A DNA stretch of 64,000 nucleotides. Source: Polytrichum commune (lineage: Eukaryota > Streptophyta > Polytrichopsida > Polytrichales > Polytrichaceae). Location of the stretch: the NCBI GenBank assembly GCA_950295325.1, contig OX485808.1:4530501-4594500 (forward strand), in the 5' to 3' direction. Below are positions 58,101 to 64,000 of the stretch, piece after piece (within the stretch, counting starts at the first letter, position 1; each line of letters begins with the position of its first letter). Made by a program: the position numbers and the translations under genes. The notes beneath the pieces were generated by a model that was not told the DNA's origin, ran no database searches, and saw nothing but the letters and a program-made list of their open reading frames with translations.

Positions 58101-60590
58101 TCTTTCAATGCATCAAAACTAACCCTTAGGGTACTCCAAAGCCCTTCATCACCATCCAAACATCTGCCTCTTTTCATCCTTTGGAAAGCCCTTTCCCAAC
58201 TTCGAATCTTCTCCTTTCCTTGCAAGAATGCACCCATGACTTTCAAGCTTAAAGGCAAGCCGTTGCAAGCTTCCACAATTTTGGCACGTATATCAAAGAA
58301 TTGTGGTGACAATTGTCCTTCATCCGAAGAAGCATAAGAATTAAAGAGTTCTTTTGCTGCATTTCCATCTAACACCCTAACATCTATCTTACCATTCTCC
58401 TCCACAAAATCCTTCATTAGACCCCAATCACGGGTTGTTATGATAATATTGGTGCCTTTGTTGACAAATGGAGCATGTGCTGGAATTATGTCACTCACTT
58501 GAACTTGATCTAGTGGATCGTCCAATATTAGAATGATTTTCTTGCTGGCCAACAACTTCCTCACCTTTTGTTGAGCATCCACCTTATTGGGCTTGTCTCC
58601 TTTGTCCAAGCTTTCAAGTTTCTCTAAAATTTCCCATAGGACTTCATGTGAACTTTTGCTTTTCAATTGTCCAATGAAGCATGATGCATTGTATGTGGAT
58701 TTCACGTCATCAAATACAACCTTAGCCAAGGTGGTCTTCCCTATTCCACCCATACCAGTGAGACCCAAGATATTCACTTGTTTAAGAAGATTTCTTACTT
58801 CAACAAGCTTGCTTTCAAGACCAACGAGTTTTTCATTTTGTGTTGATGGTTCATCCACCTATAAGAAAAACACATAGGTTAGGATCCTATGTGAAGAGTT
58901 CAATAATTAAAATCCAATTTCAAGCATATTAAATTTAATAACAATAAAAACATGACATCTGATAGGTAAACAATAAGCACATTGTTCATACCTTCTTTGT
59001 AGCAGGGATGTTTTTGACATGCTTTGAGGCTTCCGATTTCCTTTCCATATTTTGGGTCATAAACTGGTCTTTCTTGAACTGTGGTATGTCATTGGAATAC
59101 GTTCCAATCATGAACTCCTTCTTCAAGGCTGTGAGTCGTTTACAAATATTAGAAAATGTTGGCCTTCGTGAAGGATCTTCAACCCAACATTCTTCGATCA
59201 ACATGGTGAGCTCCTCACAATTGATAGGTAGGTCTGGCCTGACATGATCTTTTATCTTTTGCAACATGTTTTTCCTTGTTTTGATGTCTGAAAATGGTTG
59301 CTTGAGCGAAAGAATCTCTGAACATGTCATAGCAAATGACCATACATCAGCTTCGAAAGGACATGCCGCACAAGGTGGGTCGTCTTTATTTTTCATCTCA
59401 GGTGCCATATACTTTGGTGTACCAATTGTATGAATTTGTAGTTCTGGTTTGCTTTGAACCTCCAATTTAGAAGTATCATAATCCATCAATTTGACAAAAC
59501 CATGGCCACAATTCCCCTTCACTCCTGCAACTGTCATGGAGCTTAAAAGCACATTGTCTGGCTTTAGATCGAGATGGGCAACATACATGTCATGAAGGTA
59601 ACACATGCCATTTGCAATTTGATACATTATATCAATTGCTTCAATATATGGTAAGCTTTTCTTTTGCTTCTTCAAGAAACCACCCAAGCTCGTTTCCATA
59701 AACTCCATTACTAAATGTAGTTCTTTCGAGACTATGGTTGTTTGATGGAGATTGTTCTCATGGTTTTCATTAGTTCCACAACCAATGAATTTGATGATGT
59801 TCGGATGGCTCAAGCCTGCTAAGATGTTGGCTTCTTTGAGACAGTTTGGAGAAGCTTTCATTATTTTTGTTGCACTTTGTAATCCCATCCAACTTGATTT
59901 GTACACTTTGCCCGTTTGCCCGGAACCTATTCCTTTGTTGAGCTCCGGTTCCACAAAATCCTCCGAAACCTCCGAAGCATCCAATTCCGCACCTTTCACT
60001 CGTTGCAAGTCATATTGCAATCTCTTCAACAAATATTTTGATAATTCAAAGTCCTCCAAATTATTAGGCGTTGTTTGGAGGCATTGTAGAAGCCTATTTT
60101 CGAGATCTTCTTCATCACCTTGAATTTCGTCATAAGTGGCCACGTCAAAATCAATAAGTGGGATGTCATATTTCGAATGCACACAAAAAGGTGAATATAT
60201 CTCACATATTGCATCCCATGTACACTTCAAATTAGATACTAGCTCTCGAAAGGCCTCCGTATTGTTCATTTGAAAAGCAGCTGCATGGCACCATGTTTGC
60301 TTCCCACAATCTTCCACCAATACTCGTACTCTTTGAATAATGCGACATAACTCCTCAAGTACAAGCCCAATATTGGAGGCCTCATAAGTAGACATGATCA
60401 TCACATTGAAATTATCCACAACTTGGACGAGTTTGTTGAGAAGATTTTCACATTGTCTCTTATTCAACACTTGCTTTGTCTTGAAAACCTCATGAAGTTT
60501 ACTTACTTCTTTGCTTTGCCATTCCAAAATATATCCATGCTTACTTTGTTCTTGTCTTTTTCTCACATTTTTTCTTTTGAAACCCCACAT
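55187..60590 (-). CDS. PNL-class NLR, copy B: kinase - NB-ARC - long LRR array
   Basis: Exons 60590-58992, 58858-57819 and 57506-55187 give 1652 residues with splice sites identical to copy A. The original start is lost: the region matching A's ATG carries an in-frame TAG, so the first usable ATG is at 60590. A deletion removes A's hydrophobic N-terminal segment, so the product begins MWGFKRKNVRKRQ and is probably not membrane-anchored. The kinase has a canonical GSGQTG loop (A has GCGQTG) but keeps HLDLKPDN and DYD. The NB-ARC (GMGGIGKTT, LILDD, GLPLS, FLDIACFF, MHD) is identical to A. About 32 LRRs follow before a TGA. The role is inferred as an intracellular immune receptor, with the LRR array as the likely variable recognition surface. 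Confidence 0.82.
55768..56415 (-). repeat. 216-bp higher-order repeat (three LRRs), three copies
   Basis: Units begin near 55768, 55984 and 56200. The first two are nearly identical, including the unusual GAACAATTGACTAGAATGAG and 'GGTAATGACGTCAAG' variants. The third departs in its last 72 bp. This shows that three LRRs were duplicated as a block. Confidence 0.85.
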
Positions 60591-60605
60591 CGAAACCCGT
60601 TGCAA

Positions 60606-62557
60606 GATCTAATGATGGAATACCTGTTATTTATCCCAGCTATGGATCTTTATTCAGTCACCTGTTTTGCACACCATAACCTTGTAAGTATACAACCATT
60701 GTCCTCATCTACCACAATAAAATAAGTGCATCATTATTTTAACAAAGTTATAAAATGAATACAAACAATATTAAGCTAATTACCCCAAAAAATACAATGC
60801 AAAAGTTGATCATACTAAAGGATAATCCACACTCTAATTTTGGGATACATTAATTAAAATATAAACAAATAAATGGTATTTATAATGTCAAGAATGAATG
60901 TGAAAGTAGTTTCTCTACATAGCTTCAAAAATACTCAAAAAACATTATTTAGTGGCATTTATCATTTGGACTTGCATTTTGGTATAATGTTTTACAAGCG
61001 AAATACAAATATGTGTTATACTAGTAATATCCAAGACTACACATGGTAAAATATGCCATTCCAATTAAAGAGTTAGAGCGATACGACAATCAAGTGCATC
61101 ATGCTAATTAATGTTATAACACATGGTTTTATTCCCTAAAAAGAAATTTAGTTTTTTCTTGGTCAAACATAGAGAGGTGTATACATAGGAAATGAACTTC
61201 TAGCTCTAAGAAATGGACCCTAAACATCACCTTCCTCTCTCCCCTCGAGCACTCAATCAAATTCAATAGTCTATTCCTCAACTAACCAATAAAGAACCAG
61301 ACACTTAAAAAATAACACATTAATATTCCTAAAAGTTTCATATGAGCAACCTTGGACAATAAGATATGTATAAACGAATCTCAACACTAACAATTCATGT
61401 GCATTTTGGTGATTACACACAACCAAACTATATGACTAATCAACATCGCCTTCACAACAAGTGAGTGTAGAGTAAATAAACTTCATGCTCATAAAAAACA
61501 AACGTTTCCACTCAAAAACAACATCTACCAATTGTGCTTCGATGTTCAATTGGATAACCACACCCACATGTTGCTCATCCAATGGCATATAGTAGTTCAG
61601 TAGATAGACCGTGTGCATAGACAAACACCAATAGCACATACCATGTCAATAATTTATGAACTAATTGAGTTTTACGTTTCATTTTTGAGAGATGATCAAT
61701 GGCATTGTTGAATTTATGTAAAAACATTTCCCTACTCATAGCATAATTTAGTTTTTTATACGGTCTAAAAGCCAACCTAACATTGTGGCTTTCATAGGAT
61801 AGGAGAAGATCAAAATATTATGTGTGAGAGGTCAATATGCGTGGAGATATAGAACATGCCAATTTGCCTAGAATCCATTATGTTCCTTGACTACGAACCT
61901 CACAAAGAAAGATCGAACTTATCATAACATACATGAGGTTTCAATAAAATCACGCAAACAATAACAACACACAAAAATGGCAAACACAAACATGTTTCTA
62001 CGTGTCTATTGCAGATGGACAATACATTAACAATAACCAAAGTCTTAAAAAAATCCTCAAAAACAGACATTCATGCTCATTCTCAAAGACAACACAGTCA
62101 TGAAACTTTAAACTTACAAGATAGGTATATCACCACAAAAGTTTCACACTCAAACCTTCTCGTGAGCCCTTCAACCAAATCACCTCTCCATTATTCATCC
62201 TATGCAACCTCCCAATTGTGGTGGCAAGACTACTTAGGAATATGAATTAGACATCCGCTTTCAACCAATTCAGGCTAGGTTGGAGAGGGGAAATGTTGGA
62301 CTATAAAAATATATGACTTCCAAATTAAGATATTCATTCCCTCCTTCCCCCAAGATCCACACAATTGATTGATCCAAATAACCGACTAGGATGCAATCTA
62401 TTGATGCCTAATCCACCTTCATCTCCTCCAACTAGGCTACAAAATGTTTCAAGAAAGGATGAGGCAAGGATGCCATCTAATATTATGAAGTTGACATTAA
62501 CATCTTATACTAAATTAATCAATGATATGATCCATAATCTCTTATCATTCTAATGTA
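60606..62557. other. Upstream region of PNL copy B
   Basis: It is homologous to 30297-32269 with many small differences. It presumably holds the promoter; no gene of its own is supported. Confidence 0.5.
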
Positions 62558-64000
62558 GGGGGGGGGGTGGCTCGAGGTCAATTAACGTAATTTGTCACAA
62601 TTAATGAGACATAGGCAACAAACTTCAAAGGCACAGTAGTAGCGATATTGAGTTAGTGTTATCAAAAAATACATGATTGATATGGGCATGTATAGGGCCT
62701 TGCAACTCATTGCCTTAGTCTTAATGTCCAGAATTTTAGTAGATGTCCCACTTTCGCCAAGGGGACCATCTACCTCCAGCTATCTATAGATGGGCCGGTT
62801 GGGTTTGAAAGATAACCAGTTCACAATCAAAACTTTATGCAAATCACCAATCATTTTAGAAGAATCTATACAAAATAAAAAATAAAAAATAAAAAATAAA
62901 TAAAAATTGATGAAGGAAAATTGAAAGATATTAACATTTGAACTGGTTGGACTTGGAAAAGTGAACGGGGAGAACCGACCGCTAGTAACAAAATAACAGG
63001 CTGAATTTGAGAAATAACTTGTTCAAAACTTCAAAAAAATTACCAATCAATTTTGAGGAATCTATAGGATATATCTAAAACGAATAAAGTAGAACTAAGA
63101 TTACAAGTAACTGGTTGACTTGGAAACACTGGGATTTTGACAAATAATGCCTAAAAATCTCCCAGGACACAAACTTGCAAACAGTTGGATGTCAATTGGT
63201 TTTGTCCAAAATCTTCCCGGACACTGCTCTAGGGCCCTTATCAGGCCCTCAAAAGGCCAACACCTCGCATGTCCAATATCTTCGATGGTGTATGTAGTTA
63301 TATGCTGTTCCAGGTGCTCTCATGACCGGAAATAGCAAGTCTTGAACTTGATGAGGCCCATATAATTTGTGTATTTGGATGTACGTTGAGACCCTCTGTC
63401 CTTTGAGGGTTAAGCTTAAGTGGAAGATCAGTACCATGGGAGTGAATTTTTTTGAGGGCTCTTAAATAATCTATTTATTCAAATCTATTTCAGATTTGAA
63501 TGATGGAAAGACCATTCAACGAATTGCAATATACTATGAACATGAATGACATGACAAATTTGAAACAACCTCTTCAATGTTTCTCAAATGTTTGAATTTT
63601 GATGTACAAAGGAGCCCACAAAGACAATCATATAATTTTGTTCAGAGTGATCAGTAAGGTGCATCATTGAAGATACATGACAAGTCTACTTTCAAAGATT
63701 CCGTAGAATAATGTTGAAGGCAGATCTTACTACTTGGCTATCATAGTTGTTAATCACACCACCAACACACTCGATCCTTCACCTCACCAACCAACCAATG
63801 ACCCTTGGTTTGTCCCAAAAGCAACGCTCCTTTATCCTCTAGGTATGTGGGTGTTCTTTGGTTCACTTTTCACGTTTTCCGACTTCAACCAATTAAATAT
63901 ATACAACGAAACTTACGTCACACTAGCGAATCTTCGATGAGAATAAATAAACAATTATCTGATTGAAATCAAACCTCGTATGATTTAGTTATGGTTATTA
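62558..64000. other. Right part of duplication copy B
   Basis: G10 at 62558-62567 marks the junction where 1.65 kb of copy A is missing. Downstream are the degraded leader ORF (from 62670), an AAAAAT-type microsatellite (62876-62908) and the conserved 68-codon ORF (63734-63940). No intact gene. Confidence 0.5.

Larger units (their letters stand above)
47775..64000 (+). repeat. Copy B of the tandem segmental duplication (runs off the window)
   Basis: It aligns with 18339-35405 in the same order and orientation. The left border is at TCTAAATATAGCTAG (47775); the right end lies beyond the window. Relative to A, it has a 45-bp deletion near 48198. Confidence 0.85.

Overview
The window reads as nuclear DNA of a seedless land plant, most likely a moss. 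Genes have GT-AG introns, one encodes a chloroplast-targeted GroES-type chaperonin, and the dominant locus is a tandem pair of protein kinase - NB-ARC - LRR receptors. That domain order (the PNL class of NLR immune receptors) is known mainly from mosses. The species cannot be named from sequence alone. The DNA is AT-rich and largely non-coding, full of decayed transposons.

Layout. 1-2.9 kb: last three exons of an armadillo-repeat gene (+), then a broken copy of its 3' end. 3.9-6.8 kb: small transposon remnants (two inverted-repeat elements, a LINE tail, a Tigger/pogo relic). 6.99-10.39 kb: complete seven-exon chloroplast chaperonin-10 gene (+). 10.4-18.3 kb: mostly unassigned sequence with relics of an LRR receptor and an FCP1/NIF-type phosphatase. 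18.3-35.4 kb: copy A of a large tandem duplication, with PNL gene A on the minus strand (30.3 to 24.9 kb) and a 1.8-kb GC-rich solo LTR. 35.4-47.8 kb: a transposon-rich spacer with an LRR-receptor fragment, a 2.9-kb Tigger-type element holding a perfect 78-bp palindrome, a 1.1-kb hAT-like element, a 0.94-kb foldback element, minisatellites and dispersed repeats. 47.8-64 kb: copy B of the duplication, with PNL gene B (60.6 to 53.2 kb) and a 1.6-kb solo LTR whose empty site is preserved in copy A.

The two PNL genes are the biological centre. Each has a helical N-terminal region, a kinase domain with atypical HLD and DYD motifs, a complete NB-ARC switch (P-loop to MHD) and a very long array of nearly identical 24-residue LRRs. 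About 2.7 kb across kinase, NB-ARC, both introns and the first LRRs appears identical between copies, while the flanks have diverged, which suggests recent gene conversion. The copies differ at both ends: A keeps a hydrophobic N-terminal segment that B has lost, and B has about 60 LRR units against about 31 in A. A single TGA cuts the array in A, and several lesions cut it in B. The pair looks like an NLR locus under rapid unequal exchange.
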